Shown: positions 39,512 to 49,453, counted from the first letter of the stretch. The stretch: DNA of 64,000 nucleotides from Candidatus Parcubacteria bacterium (GCA_023142215.1 JAGLJW010000022.1:7978-71977); one strand, 5' to 3'. Translations and numbers: made by a program. The notes: a model not told the origin generated them from the letters alone.

Positions 39512-41578
39512 ATGTATTATCTCACAACAAAAATAGAAGATATAAATAGAGTTGGTGTCACTACAGCCAAAAGATTGAAACTTCTAAATATAAAAACAAT
39601 CCAAGACCTGCTTTATCACTTCCCTTTTAGGTATGAAGATTATAGTCAAATTACCGATATTAAAGATGTTCAAATTGGAACATCTGTTAATATAATCGGA
39701 CAAATTGAACTTATTCAAAAAAAACGAAGCCCACACAAAAAAATGTATATTGTGGAAGCTTTAATTTTAGATAGCAATGACAACAAAATAAAAGCTATCT
39801 GGTTCAATCAACCATTTATTGTAAAAAATATAAAAATTGGTGATACAGTTTCCTTGACTGGAAAAATTAGTCAAGATTATACTGGTCCGATACTTAAGTC
39901 ACCGAATTATGAAAAAATTTATAATAAACAAACATCACCACAAGGAATCACTCCGATTTATCACCTCACAGCAAACTTAACTCAAAAACAAATCAGTTAT
40001 TTAATTAAACAAGTTATTGATACAGTAAATAGTATTGAAGATTTTTTGCCAGAAAATATTCAAAAATCACAAAATTTTCTATCTCTTCCTGAAACGATTA
40101 AAGCTATTCATAGACCAAAAGATTTTAATGAGCTAGAAAAAGCCCGTAAACGTTTAGCTTTTGATGAACTTTTTTTAACACAACTACAATCACAAATTAT
40201 TAAAAAAGATTTAAAATCTAACACCAGCCACAGTATTACTTTTTCAGAAAAAGAAACTAAAAAATTCGTTAAATCACTTCCATTCAAACTTACTGATGAT
40301 CAAAAAAAATCTGCTTGGGTTATACTTAAAGATTTAGAAAAAAGTAAACCAATGTCACGTTTACTTGAAGGAGATGTTGGTAGCGGAAAAACAATCACTT
40401 CGGTAATTGCAACTTTAAATGTAGCTTTAAATGGCTATCAGTCTGTAATTATGGTACCAACAGAGATTTTAGCAATACAACATTACGAATCAATTTCTAA
40501 AGATTTAAAAGATTTTAATATTGAAATCGGGCTTTTTACAAGAAATAAAAAAATTTATAATCAACAATCTACAACTAAAAAGAAAATAACTGAGGCTATT
40601 AAAAATGGAGCAGTTGATATTATTATTGGAACCCATGCTCTAATTCAAGAAACAATTAATTTTAAGAACTTAGCTTTAGCAATAATTGATGAACAACATC
40701 GCTTTGGAGTTGAACAACGAAAAACTTTAATTAATAAATCTGATAACAAGAACATAACACCTCATCTACTCTCAATGACAGCTACTCCAATTCCACGATC
40801 ATTAGCTTTAGTTATTTATGGCGATCTTGATATTTCTATCATTAAAGAAATGCCGAAAAACCGTAAACCAATTATTACAAATGCAGTAAAAGAAAACAAA
40901 AGAAAAGAAGCCTATGATTTTATTCGTAAAGAAATAAAAAATGGACAACAAGCTTTTGTAGTTTGTCCGTTGATTGATGAATCAGAAAAATTAGAAGCTA
41001 AATCAGTAAAAGAAGTTTTTGAACGACTTAAAAAAGTTTTTCCTAGTTTGAAAATTGCCATACTACACGGAAAACTTAAAGCAAAAGAAAAAGAAAAAAC
41101 CATGGATGATTTTTTAAAAAATAAAATTAATATTTTAGTTTCAACTTCTGTAATTGAAGTTGGAATAGATATACCAAATTCAACAATTATGTTAATTGAA
41201 GATGCTGATCGTTTTGGATTAGCACAGCTTCATCAATTCCGTGGCAGAGTTGGTCGTGGCAAACATCAATCATATTGTTTTCTTTTTTCAGATAATAATT
41301 CAGAAAAAGTTCGTGAAAGATTGTCTGCTTTGGAGAAATATAACAATGGATTAGATTTGGCAAAAATTGATTTAAAACAAAGAGGACCAGGAGAAGTATA
41401 TGGAATAAATCAAAAAGGTTTTCCTGAATTTAAAATGGCAAATATTTTTGACCACCTTTTAATAAAATCAGCTCAAGATGAAGCCATAAATCTTCTTAAA
41501 CTCAATCCGAATCTTGAAAATTTACCAATATTAAAGAAAAGATTAGACAATTGGAACAAAAACATTCATCTTGAATAA
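39512..41578 (+). CDS. recG: ATP-dependent DNA helicase RecG
   Basis: RecG remodels stalled replication forks and Holliday junctions. The 688-residue protein has the N-terminal wedge/OB domain, helicase motif I GDVGSGKT (287-294), motif II DEQH in IIDEQHRFGVEQR, motif III SMTATPIPRSLAL, and in the second RecA domain STSVIEVGIDIPN and QFRGRVGRG, followed by the RecG C-terminal GEVYGINQKG segment. Length is normal. The start codon is just beyond the tRNA-Arg 3' end, leaving no room for a ribosome-binding site outside the tRNA. Confidence 0.96.
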   Translation: MYYLTTKIEDINRVGVTTAKRLKLLNIKTIQDLLYHFPFRYEDYSQITDIKDVQIGTSVNIIGQIELIQKKRSPHKKMYIVEALILDSNDNKIKAIWFNQPFIVKNIKIGDTVSLTGKISQDYTGPILKSPNYEKIYNKQTSPQGITPIYHLTANLTQKQISYLIKQVIDTVNSIEDFLPENIQKSQNFLSLPETIKAIHRPKDFNELEKARKRLAFDELFLTQLQSQIIKKDLKSNTSHSITFSEKETKKFVKSLPFKLTDDQKKSAWVILKDLEKSKPMSRLLEGDVGSGKTITSVIATLNVALNGYQSVIMVPTEILAIQHYESISKDLKDFNIEIGLFTRNKKIYNQQSTTKKKITEAIKNGAVDIIIGTHALIQETINFKNLALAIIDEQHRFGVEQRKTLINKSDNKNITPHLLSMTATPIPRSLALVIYGDLDISIIKEMPKNRKPIITNAVKENKRKEAYDFIRKEIKNGQQAFVVCPLIDESEKLEAKSVKEVFERLKKVFPSLKIAILHGKLKAKEKEKTMDDFLKNKINILVSTSVIEVGIDIPNSTIMLIEDADRFGLAQLHQFRGRVGRGKHQSYCFLFSDNNSEKVRERLSALEKYNNGLDLAKIDLKQRGPGEVYGINQKGFPEFKMANIFDHLLIKSAQDEAINLLKLNPNLENLPILKKRLDNWNKNIHLE

Positions 41579-41642
41579 GACATAATCAAAGTATCATCAT
41601 GGAGCCGACAGATTTTAAAACAAAGCGAATGCTACACCCCAC

Positions 41643-41742
41643 TGTCATTCTGGAACGAAGCGAATGCGTAGTGATAGAATCTCGTTGATTACGCAACCTT
41701 GCATAATTCATAAGATCCTATCGCTCTAGCTCCAGGATGACA
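41643..41742. repeat. 100-bp palindromic element, copy C (reverse orientation to B)
   Basis: Starts TGTCATTCTGGAACGAAGCG and ends AGCTCCAGGATGACA; same length and nearly the same sequence as the reverse complement of 33037-33136. It lies between the convergent ends of recG and radA. Confidence 0.8.
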
Positions 41743-41752
41743 ATATGTATTT

Positions 41753-41799
41753 GTATTGCGTAATTCATAGGATCCTATCGCTCTAGCTCCAGGATGACA
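41753..41799. repeat. Partial copy of the 100-bp element
   Basis: A near-exact duplicate of the last ~47 bases of copy C (GCGTAATTCATAGGATCC ... CAGGATGACA), adjacent to it and ending 9 bases before the radA stop. It is a tandem partial duplication. Confidence 0.75.
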
Positions 41800-41808
41800 A
41801 CATTCTCA

Positions 41809-43152
41809 TTATAACAAATTTATAATATTGTCTAATTTTTTAATTTTATTCAACTTAATTTTTTTCGCGACTAAATCCATATCTGGCATAATGACTTGTT
41901 TAAAACCAAGTTTTGTAATTTCTGTTAATCTTTCTTTTATTTTTGCTACTCTTCTAACTTCACCGCCTAAACCAACTTCTCCAAAAACTACCGTATCAAC
42001 ACTCATACCTCTATTTAACATAGCCGAAGTAATAGCCATACAAACTGCTAGATCTAATGCCGTATCATTTATCTTTGCACCACCGACAATATTTAATATT
42101 ACATCTTGATTAATCAAATTTAACCCTACTCGTTTCGTAAGCACAGCAGTCAATACTTGCAAGCGATTTAAATCAAATCCAGAAGCTTTACGCTGAGGAT
42201 AACCAAATACTGTTTTAGTTACCAAGGCCTGAACTTCAACTAAAAATGGTCTTGTGCCTTCCATGACGCAACTTGTAATTGAACCAGGTAAAATTTCATT
42301 TTTTTCTTCTAAAAATATTTGAGATGGATTTAATACTTCTTTAAATCCACTTGAAGTCATTTCAAAAATTCCCATTTCATTTACTGAACCAAAACGATTT
42401 TTTTTAGCTCTTAAATAACGATAATCGTGTGCTCTGTCGCTTTCAAGGTGAATTACAGTATCCACCATGTGTTCTAGAGTTTTTGGACCAGCAATTTGTC
42501 CGTCTTTTGTAATATGTCCAGCAAGAATTACAGAAATATCACCACTTTTTGCAAGCTCTAAAAATTTAGCCGTACAGGCTCTAATCTGATTAACACTTCC
42601 AATATCAGAAGGAGATTCTCCAGAATATATAGTTTGAATTGAATCAATGATAACAAGCGACGGAGATTCTTTTTTTATTGCTGATATAATTTTTTCTGTA
42701 TTAATTTCAGAAATAAAATTAATATTTTCTGTATTACAATTGAGTCTAACCAAACGAGCTTTAACCTGTGCAGCAGATTCTTCACCGCTGATATATATAA
42801 CGCCTTTTTCAGAAACAGCATCAGCAATTTGAGCTAATATCGTTGATTTTCCTATTCCTGGTTCACCTGAAATTAAAATTAAAGAACCAGGAACAATTCC
42901 GCCACCAAAAACACGATCCACTTCTTCAATTCCTATTTTTATTCTTTTTAATTTTTGCGACTCAATATCACCTAAATTTATTACTTTAGCAGGAACAACA
43001 GAATCTAATTTCTTTTTCTCTTGTATCCTTTCATCAATTACCTCTTCTTGCAATGTGCCCCAAGATCCACATTCTAAACAACGCCCACTCCATTTCTGGA
43101 ACTGGGCATCGCATTTTGTACATATAAATAATTGTTTAACTTTTCTCTTCAT
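41809..43152 (-). CDS. radA: DNA repair protein RadA (Sms)
   Basis: RadA is a hexameric helicase that extends D-loops in recombination and natural transformation. The 447-residue protein has the N-terminal zinc finger C11-C14-C25-C28, Walker A GEPGIGKST (96-104), the RadA-specific KNRFG motif in RAKKNRFGSVNEMG, and a C-terminal Lon-protease-like domain (VGGAKINDTALDLAVCMAI). All family features are present. It overlaps the DsbA-type gene upstream by 17 bases and ends the long minus-strand run. Confidence 0.96.
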   Translation of the reverse strand: MKRKVKQLFICTKCDAQFQKWSGRCLECGSWGTLQEEVIDERIQEKKKLDSVVPAKVINLGDIESQKLKRIKIGIEEVDRVFGGGIVPGSLILISGEPGIGKSTILAQIADAVSEKGVIYISGEESAAQVKARLVRLNCNTENINFISEINTEKIISAIKKESPSLVIIDSIQTIYSGESPSDIGSVNQIRACTAKFLELAKSGDISVILAGHITKDGQIAGPKTLEHMVDTVIHLESDRAHDYRYLRAKKNRFGSVNEMGIFEMTSSGFKEVLNPSQIFLEEKNEILPGSITSCVMEGTRPFLVEVQALVTKTVFGYPQRKASGFDLNRLQVLTAVLTKRVGLNLINQDVILNIVGGAKINDTALDLAVCMAITSAMLNRGMSVDTVVFGEVGLGGEVRRVAKIKERLTEITKLGFKQVIMPDMDLVAKKIKLNKIKKLDNIINLL

Positions 43153-43900
43153 TCTGTTTTAATTCAATCTCAATAATTTTTTCTAAATCTTCAAAATTAA
43201 TTGTTCCAAATATTTCCTGATCATTAACATAAACAAAAGGAATTCCAGTAATATCCAAAGCATTAGCCTCAAGTATATTATCTCGTATTCTTGTTCGTCC
43301 ACGTTCTTCATCTAAACATTTTTCAAACTCAGATACATCTAAATTTAATTGCTTAGCAAGCGATAAAAATATTCCCTTACTTAAACTATTATTATTTTCA
43401 AAAAGCAAGTCATGATACTCCCAAAACTTATCTTGATCTTGAGCACATCTGCCAGCCAAACTCGCTCTATATTGTTCAGAAGTAATTTTACTATCTGGAT
43501 AATCTTTCCAAATTATTCTAACATTATCTTTATATTTTTCAATAATTTTATTTAAAACTTTTTCTTGATCTCTACAATAATCACATTTAAAATCAGAAAA
43601 ATAGACTATATTTACAACTGCTTCATAATTTCCAATACTAGGATCTAAATTAGTAATAATAGGACCTCTTAACATATCTCTAAGTTGTGGATTTCTAGTT
43701 ATGAAAGGATCTTGACGAAAATTTTCATTTAAATAATAAGTACCATCTAAATTTTTCTCAACTTTTTGTACTTTATTAAAATAAATTATTTGATTTAAAT
43801 TTAAAAAAACACCAGATAAAAATATAATAATAAAAGCCGAAATAGATGCAATTACAAAAATAGAGCTAGAAAATTTTTCTTTTTTAAAAAAATTATACAT
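43136..43900 (-). CDS. Membrane-anchored DsbA-family thiol oxidoreductase
   Basis: 254 residues with one N-terminal membrane helix (~14-34) and an extracytoplasmic DsbA-like domain: strand VVNIVYFSDF, active site CDYC (C106, C109), helical insert with GRCAQDQDKFWEYHDLLF, and cis-Pro loop TGIPFVYVND. It should form disulfides in exported proteins. Being downstream of a 2854-residue Cys-rich secreted protein in the same gene run, that protein is an attractive substrate (inference). Compare the 13146-13910 paralogue, which lacks the cysteines. Confidence 0.9.
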   Translation of the reverse strand: MYNFFKKEKFSSSIFVIASISAFIIIFLSGVFLNLNQIIYFNKVQKVEKNLDGTYYLNENFRQDPFITRNPQLRDMLRGPIITNLDPSIGNYEAVVNIVYFSDFKCDYCRDQEKVLNKIIEKYKDNVRIIWKDYPDSKITSEQYRASLAGRCAQDQDKFWEYHDLLFENNNSLSKGIFLSLAKQLNLDVSEFEKCLDEERGRTRIRDNILEANALDITGIPFVYVNDQEIFGTINFEDLEKIIEIELKQNEEKS

Positions 43901-43923
43901 AAAAATTATATATATTTAATAAT

Positions 43924-44553
43924 TTATTCATTTTTATCTTTCCAATAAGCTTCATCAATTTTCCACATTTTTCCATCTTTAATCAAATTGATTAATATGC
44001 TTTGACTATAAGCCTTATCGGTATTATTTTTCGTAACTAAAGCTTCTTTTCTTCTTGTGCTTATCAAAATACTAGCATAACCAATATTATCGTCAAATTT
44101 TCTTACATCAGTAGATATTGCTTTAGTAATTACGCCATAATATACTGAAGTGTCAATATTTTTTGCTCTTTGTTCATCCACATAATTCCTTGCCCATTTC
44201 CTCATTCTATCACTCATAAAAGTTTCTAAACTTGTAATATTATCATAATTTGCCTGATTAGAATAGCTTCCGAATCTTTCCGCAAAAGATATAGCAATTT
44301 GAACTACGTCTCTTTCACTCATTTCTTTCTTAATGGGCTTAATCACTTTTGGTTTTTGTACTTCTTTAGGTTTTGAATCACTTTCTATTATTCCTTTTTT
44401 TACTATTTTGTCCGCTTCAATAGGTTGTCTCGTATCTTCATGCCCAACTGGTTTTTTACTTAAAAAATAATAAATTAATCCTATAGCAATTATTAAAAAA
44501 ATAAATGCTCCTGCTATTATGATTATACGTTGTCGTTGTTTTTGTTTATCCAT
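43924..44553 (-). CDS. Hypothetical membrane-anchored protein in the secretion cluster
   Basis: 209 residues: short basic N-terminus, one membrane helix (~9-30), a Lys/Pro-rich linker (~40-75) and an extracytoplasmic domain of ~130 residues (RDVVQIAISFAERFGSYSNQANYDNI, MRKWARNYVDEQR, ending WKIDEAYWKD). The size and topology resemble small VirB8-like or TraM-like secretion components with an NTF2-like fold, but I cannot confirm the fold. It lies 37 bases after virB4. Confidence 0.6.
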   Translation of the reverse strand: MDKQKQRQRIIIIAGAFIFLIIAIGLIYYFLSKKPVGHEDTRQPIEADKIVKKGIIESDSKPKEVQKPKVIKPIKKEMSERDVVQIAISFAERFGSYSNQANYDNITSLETFMSDRMRKWARNYVDEQRAKNIDTSVYYGVITKAISTDVRKFDDNIGYASILISTRRKEALVTKNNTDKAYSQSILINLIKDGKMWKIDEAYWKDKNE

Positions 44554-44590
44554 ATTGTTTTCAAATATTTATATTAAAATTCATAATTCA

Positions 44591-46513
44591 TTATATATCC
44601 ATATCTTCAACACCCTCTAACGCCTTATCGTCACTAATAGTTGCAGCAAATTCTTTTTTTGCTTCTTCAATAGCTAATAACTGTCTTGGATCAGATGTTA
44701 TTAACTGATCTTCAGTGTATGAAGCAACCACTTTTATGGCTGCATGTTTACTCCCTGCAAAAAATATTCCCTCTCCAACTCCACACTCAAGCAACAAATA
44801 CTTTTCACCTTCTGTCAATAAGAATGTTTTTTGCACCAAATCAATTGAAGCTGAAGATTGTTTCAATAAAAGTTGTAAAGATGAATTTGTTACAATTGCC
44901 TGTCCGTATGGCGAAGTTAAAAAATCATTAACATCCTGAGTAATTGTAGTAACACCTAAGTAATATTTACGGCACCGTTTTACTAAAGCAAAAATAAATT
45001 TAGCACTGTCTTCGTGTTGCATCAACCACCAAGCTTCATCAATTACCAAAATTCTCTTTCTCATCTCACTTCTAACAACATTCCAAATATAATTAACAAT
45101 AGAATAAATTGCCAATGGTCTAAGCTCATCTTCTAAATCTCGTACTGAAAAACAAACTAACTTATTATTCATTTCCACATTCGTTGGATTATTAAATAAA
45201 CCAGCAAAAGTACCTTGTGTATATTTTAATAAACGTAAAGACAAACTCTCGCCGCCCTCCATTCCCTCTAAAATATCTTGAAAATCTTGCATAATAGGTG
45301 CTTCAATACTAGCTAAATCAACATCGGCAGTAATATCTTTTTTTGCATAAGTTTCCAATAAAGCTCTATCAATAATAGAATCTTCTTCGTGATTTAAATC
45401 ACCAAGCATTAATCTTATTAAACCTTTCACTGTAATCACAGCACTTCTAATAATATCAGCTGGCCTAGAATCGTCTCCAATTGAACGAGGCAAATCAAAT
45501 GGATTAACCTTAGCATCAGAAGAAAGAGACAAATTGATGTATGTTCCACCAACAGCGTCAGAAAGATGTTTATACTCATATTCAGGATCAATAATAATCA
45601 CTTCTGTACCAGTCATTAATGCTCGTAAAATTTCTAATTTTATGGCATAACTTTTACCAGCACCTGATGTTGCAAACACAACAGAATTGGCATTCTGTAA
45701 GCTGAATCTGTCAAACAAAATTAAACTATTATTATGTCTATTAATACCATACAAGACACCTGTATCAGAAGTTAATTCAGAAGAAATAAAGGGAAATGAC
45801 GAAGCAACAGGAGAAGAATTCATATTTGAATTAATAAATAATTCATCATTACAAAGAGGTAGCGTTGAATTAAATCCTTGTTCGGCTTGATAAAGTACTT
45901 TTCTTGAATAAACTAGACGAGAACCAAAAATATTTTCCACATCTATTGTTAAAATATCAAGATCTTCCTTTTTATTTGAATAAACTGTTACATATAAACC
46001 AAACTGGAAAAATCTTTCAATTCCCTGTGTTAAAGCATCTCTCAAGGCTTCAATATCGCGAAGAGCTGTTTCGGATAATGGATCACGAGCAGCACCTTTC
46101 TCTGCATTTCCAATAATTTCAGCCTCAAGAGTACCAACCTTTTTCTTCAACTGCTTTAACACAATCGCTGTCTTTATTGGATAAAAAAACATGGCAATAT
46201 CAAAAGTTGTATTTAAATTAATAACTGGCGCAAACCAACCAACACTAATATAACGCGGATATGTAATAACAAAAATTGTTCTAACAAAAACACCAGATAA
46301 AACAAGATGATCAGTGGAAATTTTCATGCTCGCGGGAGCAATCAAATCTTTTATCATCACTGTACCTCTACGATACATTTTCTCTTCTTCAATAAATCTC
46401 TTAGTTTCCCGTGCTGAAACATTAATAACTTTTTCTTGTTCAGCTTTTTTACTATTTTCTACTTTCTGTTTTAACTTATCTTCTTTTTTAATTTGACTCG
46501 GTTGAAATGCCAT
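44591..46513 (-). CDS. VirB4-family type IV secretion ATPase
   Basis: 640 residues. The N-terminal part has the VirB4 FVRTIFVITYPRYISVGWF segment; the C-terminal ATPase has Walker A ATSGAGKSY (281-289), IIIDPEYEYKHL, Walker B RILVIDEAWWLMQ, TQDVNDFL and an NSSLQLLLKQ segment, all characteristic of the VirB4/TraG-C group. It would power assembly or substrate transfer at the inner membrane. It follows the 46517-47206 gene after 3 bases. No VirD4 coupling protein or VirB11 ATPase is present in the window. Confidence 0.9.
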   Translation of the reverse strand: MAFQPSQIKKEDKLKQKVENSKKAEQEKVINVSARETKRFIEEEKMYRRGTVMIKDLIAPASMKISTDHLVLSGVFVRTIFVITYPRYISVGWFAPVINLNTTFDIAMFFYPIKTAIVLKQLKKKVGTLEAEIIGNAEKGAARDPLSETALRDIEALRDALTQGIERFFQFGLYVTVYSNKKEDLDILTIDVENIFGSRLVYSRKVLYQAEQGFNSTLPLCNDELFINSNMNSSPVASSFPFISSELTSDTGVLYGINRHNNSLILFDRFSLQNANSVVFATSGAGKSYAIKLEILRALMTGTEVIIIDPEYEYKHLSDAVGGTYINLSLSSDAKVNPFDLPRSIGDDSRPADIIRSAVITVKGLIRLMLGDLNHEEDSIIDRALLETYAKKDITADVDLASIEAPIMQDFQDILEGMEGGESLSLRLLKYTQGTFAGLFNNPTNVEMNNKLVCFSVRDLEDELRPLAIYSIVNYIWNVVRSEMRKRILVIDEAWWLMQHEDSAKFIFALVKRCRKYYLGVTTITQDVNDFLTSPYGQAIVTNSSLQLLLKQSSASIDLVQKTFLLTEGEKYLLLECGVGEGIFFAGSKHAAIKVVASYTEDQLITSDPRQLLAIEEAKKEFAATISDDKALEGVEDMDI

Positions 46514-46516
46514 AAA

Positions 46517-47206
46517 TTATTTTACAACTTTTAATTGATTAATATCAACTAATTTTTGATTCTTTGATGTTTCTGGATTATATGAATTATAATAAAGTTC
46601 AATTAAGCTCTGTGTGTCAAGTTGTACTGAATGTAAACCGATAGAACCTAAACCATTTTGCACCCTAGTAACACGGGTCATCATCTTTACCTTTCTTTTC
46701 TTAAACTTTTTCTCTTTCATTCTAATTATAATAGCAGGTTTAAATAACTCTGAAAATCTATTTACAAATGATTTTTGATTATCAGTCAAAGGATTATATG
46801 GAATTGCCACATAAAATCTCTTGTTCATTATGCTACTTATTGAAACTAATTCATTAATATATTGAATGTATTCAGACGTTTGCATTTTTAACAATTCATT
46901 AGTTTGCTCTTTTTCTTTCTCTTCTAATTCTTTTAAATATCTCTCAATATTCAATTCACGAGATTGAATCACAATCTGTATAGGAAATTCAACACTATTT
47001 AAAAAACCAACATAGGCAGAAATTGTTGCATTTTGTTCATCTTCATTTTTTAAAGAAAAATTTATACTAGAAACTAAAAGGATTGCCCTAAGTGTTCCAT
47101 CACGCATGACAACAACGTCTTCTTTTATTTCAGAAATATCCAAAAACTGCTGAGTTGTTGTACTTATATGTTTTCTAGCTAATTTTTGCTTTTTGTCACT
47201 ACTCAT
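46517..47206 (-). CDS. VirB4-associated protein (TraC-like N-terminal domain)
   Basis: 229 residues, no membrane helix. The text QQFLDISEIKEDVVVMRDGTLRAILLVSSINFSLK resembles the N-terminal region of TraC/VirB4 proteins, which normally fuse this to the ATPase. Residues ~90-120 (YLKELEEKEKEQTNELLK) are coiled coil. With the adjacent virB4 starting 3 bases later, the pair looks like a divided VirB4-type machine or a separate adaptor. The resemblance is moderate. Confidence 0.65.
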   Translation of the reverse strand: MSSDKKQKLARKHISTTTQQFLDISEIKEDVVVMRDGTLRAILLVSSINFSLKNEDEQNATISAYVGFLNSVEFPIQIVIQSRELNIERYLKELEEKEKEQTNELLKMQTSEYIQYINELVSISSIMNKRFYVAIPYNPLTDNQKSFVNRFSELFKPAIIIRMKEKKFKKRKVKMMTRVTRVQNGLGSIGLHSVQLDTQSLIELYYNSYNPETSKNQKLVDINQLKVVK

Positions 47207-47251
47207 TAAATATTTTACACATGAATAACATTAATAAATATTATTCATGTT

Positions 47252-47731
47252 CTAAATTTTTTTATTATGTAAACTAATTTTAGTTTCGTCATCTTTTTCT
47301 CCTTTATATACACCTTGAGTGTCAACCATTAATGCCAACTCATTTAATCTTGATGATGTACGTGTTCTATCATCATTAATAACCTCAACTTTAACATTTT
47401 CTATAGCATCACTATTTTCTACATTGTCTTTTCCGAACGAATTATTCCATACTCTAGTTTTTGGACTTTTATTAGTTTGTATAAAATTTAATACAAAATA
47501 ATGAAAAGGCATTTCATCAACTTTATAAAATGCAAAAATAGCAGAAATAATTAATTCTGGAATTACAATAGCTAAAAAAGTTGAAAAATAAGTAAGTTTA
47601 TATACTGCAGCAGCAAATAAAACAGCACCAATCATAATTAAAAATTGTCTAGTCGTAATAGGCCCTAAAATTTTATCTTCAACATCAATAAATTGTGGTA
47701 CTGTAAATTGTTGCATAATTATTTGACTCAC
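47252..47731 (-). CDS. PrgI family protein (VirB3-like)
   Basis: 159 residues with the PrgI signature QFTVPQFIDVEDKILGPITTRQFLIMIG, two adjacent membrane helices (~27-47 and ~50-70), and VDEMPFHYFVLNFIQTNKSPKTRVW. PrgI/VirB3 proteins sit at the inner membrane and partner VirB4. The C-terminal ~50 residues are polar and not conserved in the family as I know it. It lies 45 bases upstream of the TraC-like gene. Confidence 0.85.
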   Translation of the reverse strand: MSQIIMQQFTVPQFIDVEDKILGPITTRQFLIMIGAVLFAAAVYKLTYFSTFLAIVIPELIISAIFAFYKVDEMPFHYFVLNFIQTNKSPKTRVWNNSFGKDNVENSDAIENVKVEVINDDRTRTSSRLNELALMVDTQGVYKGEKDDETKISLHNKKI

Positions 47732-47773
47732 TAACTAGTATTAATTAGTAAATGCTAAACATTATAAATATTA

Positions 47774-49432
47774 TTAAAAACGTAATTCCCTATTTAAATC
47801 CATTATAGCCCGAAATTCTTCTTTTGTTAAGACATCTTCACTATTTTTTTGCTTTTCATTAATAACAATATCAACCTCAACTTTTTTATTAATAGCCTCA
47901 TTTCCTAGACCAATATACATCATGTTAATAGGGCTCTTCCGCCATGCCTTAATTCCAATTAATCTTTGTCCATAACCATCTCGCTCTAAAATACTAACTT
48001 TTTCTTTTATTTTTTGGGTGCATTTTCTAGTATCAACTCCCAATCTCCTAAATATAACCAAATCCATTTCTTTAAGTTCATCAATTGGACCCATTAACTT
48101 TGGCACCTGCTTCACATCAGACACCTTTTTTGTATTAATTGGAGAAACCTGTCTAACATTAATTACATTTTCTCTTGAAAATTCTTGATTTTTAACAAGT
48201 TGCTCTTCTTTTACACTTTGAATTCCTCCATCACTTTCTTCAACTTCTTTTTTATCTTCAATATTATTATCTACTTTATTTTTTTTCTCTGTTTGATCTA
48301 CAACTTGATTATTTTTTTCAACTAACTTTTCTTTATTTCTTTCTAATTCTTTTAATTGACTTTGATTATTTTCTGTTTTATTTTTCAATTTAGTATAATC
48401 ATATTCCACATCTCGATCCATGGAACTTAAAGCCTCTAATAAATCAACATCTTTCTTTTTGTTTATACTCCGACCATCATCTTCAATGATGGATGAATAC
48501 TCTTTTAAATTGTTTTTTTTGTCAGAAATTATTTTTTTCGTAACTCTAACGCCATCAAGTTCATTTAAAATTAAATCAATTAATTGAGAATTAAAACTAA
48601 GACCTCCAAATTCTGGCGATTTTCCTAAAGACTCAATAGTTGTAATTCTATTTCTCACCCCACGTAAATAAGTTCTTAAAATCTGTTCAAAACGAGTTTT
48701 AAGCTCACTTGAAGCAAAACTAATTTTTAGCTCACTAATTACATTCTGTATTTTTTGTTCAACCTTATCTTTTAAATTACTTTTGTCTTTAATTACTTTA
48801 ACTACTTCATGCTCAACACTATTATCTTTTCCAATATCAATATCCAAATCCTTTACCAAATGTACTTCTTCATTGTTGCTAATAATTTTTTCAGAAATAA
48901 CTTCTTCTTTAATATCGTTACTTTTCGGCAAAGGTGATAAAATTTTATTTTTAAGCTCTTTACTATCCTGAGTTGGAACAGAATCAATTTTAGTAATTAT
49001 TTTTGGTCTTACTAAAACTATTTTTTCTTTTTCAGTTTTTTCCGTATAATTAACATCTTTCTTTAAACTGTTTTTTAAAAATTCTGCCGCTAATGGTTCA
49101 CTAGCATCTTTTTTTATTTCTAAATTATCATTGTAATTTTCTTTTAACTCATCTCTTATACCTAAATATGATAAAACATCTTTAAATATCTTTTCTTTTA
49201 ATTCAAGAAATAGCTTTTCAGCTCGCTCGTCACTCAAATCATTCTCAAACATAAAATAACCTTTCAATTTACTAAAAGGTATATCTTTTATCATTACACG
49301 CATTATTATAATTGCCAAATTAACTTTATAACGTTTTTCAATATCATTCACAACAGCCATTGCTTTCTCATCTGAAACTTTGCCCCTAATTTCATCTGGC
49401 AATTTATTAAATTTTTGTAATATTACAAGCAT
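47774..49432 (-). CDS. Hypothetical helical/coiled-coil protein of the secretion cluster
   Basis: 552 residues, soluble, very rich in Lys and Glu. The N-terminal ~100 residues (KFNKLPDEIRGKVSDEKAMAV, EKRYKVNLAIIIMRVM) match those of the next gene upstream (49554-50561), so the two share a domain. A long low-complexity region with coiled-coil character spans ~110-410. The C-terminal part has ELKEMDLVIFRRLGVDTR and IGIKAWRKSPINMMYIGLGNEA, which look globular. Function unknown; likely a cytoplasmic partner of the secretion apparatus. Confidence 0.7.
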   Translation of the reverse strand: MLVILQKFNKLPDEIRGKVSDEKAMAVVNDIEKRYKVNLAIIIMRVMIKDIPFSKLKGYFMFENDLSDERAEKLFLELKEKIFKDVLSYLGIRDELKENYNDNLEIKKDASEPLAAEFLKNSLKKDVNYTEKTEKEKIVLVRPKIITKIDSVPTQDSKELKNKILSPLPKSNDIKEEVISEKIISNNEEVHLVKDLDIDIGKDNSVEHEVVKVIKDKSNLKDKVEQKIQNVISELKISFASSELKTRFEQILRTYLRGVRNRITTIESLGKSPEFGGLSFNSQLIDLILNELDGVRVTKKIISDKKNNLKEYSSIIEDDGRSINKKKDVDLLEALSSMDRDVEYDYTKLKNKTENNQSQLKELERNKEKLVEKNNQVVDQTEKKNKVDNNIEDKKEVEESDGGIQSVKEEQLVKNQEFSRENVINVRQVSPINTKKVSDVKQVPKLMGPIDELKEMDLVIFRRLGVDTRKCTQKIKEKVSILERDGYGQRLIGIKAWRKSPINMMYIGLGNEAINKKVEVDIVINEKQKNSEDVLTKEEFRAIMDLNRELRF

Positions 49433-49453
49433 TTTTATTGTTAATAATTATCA

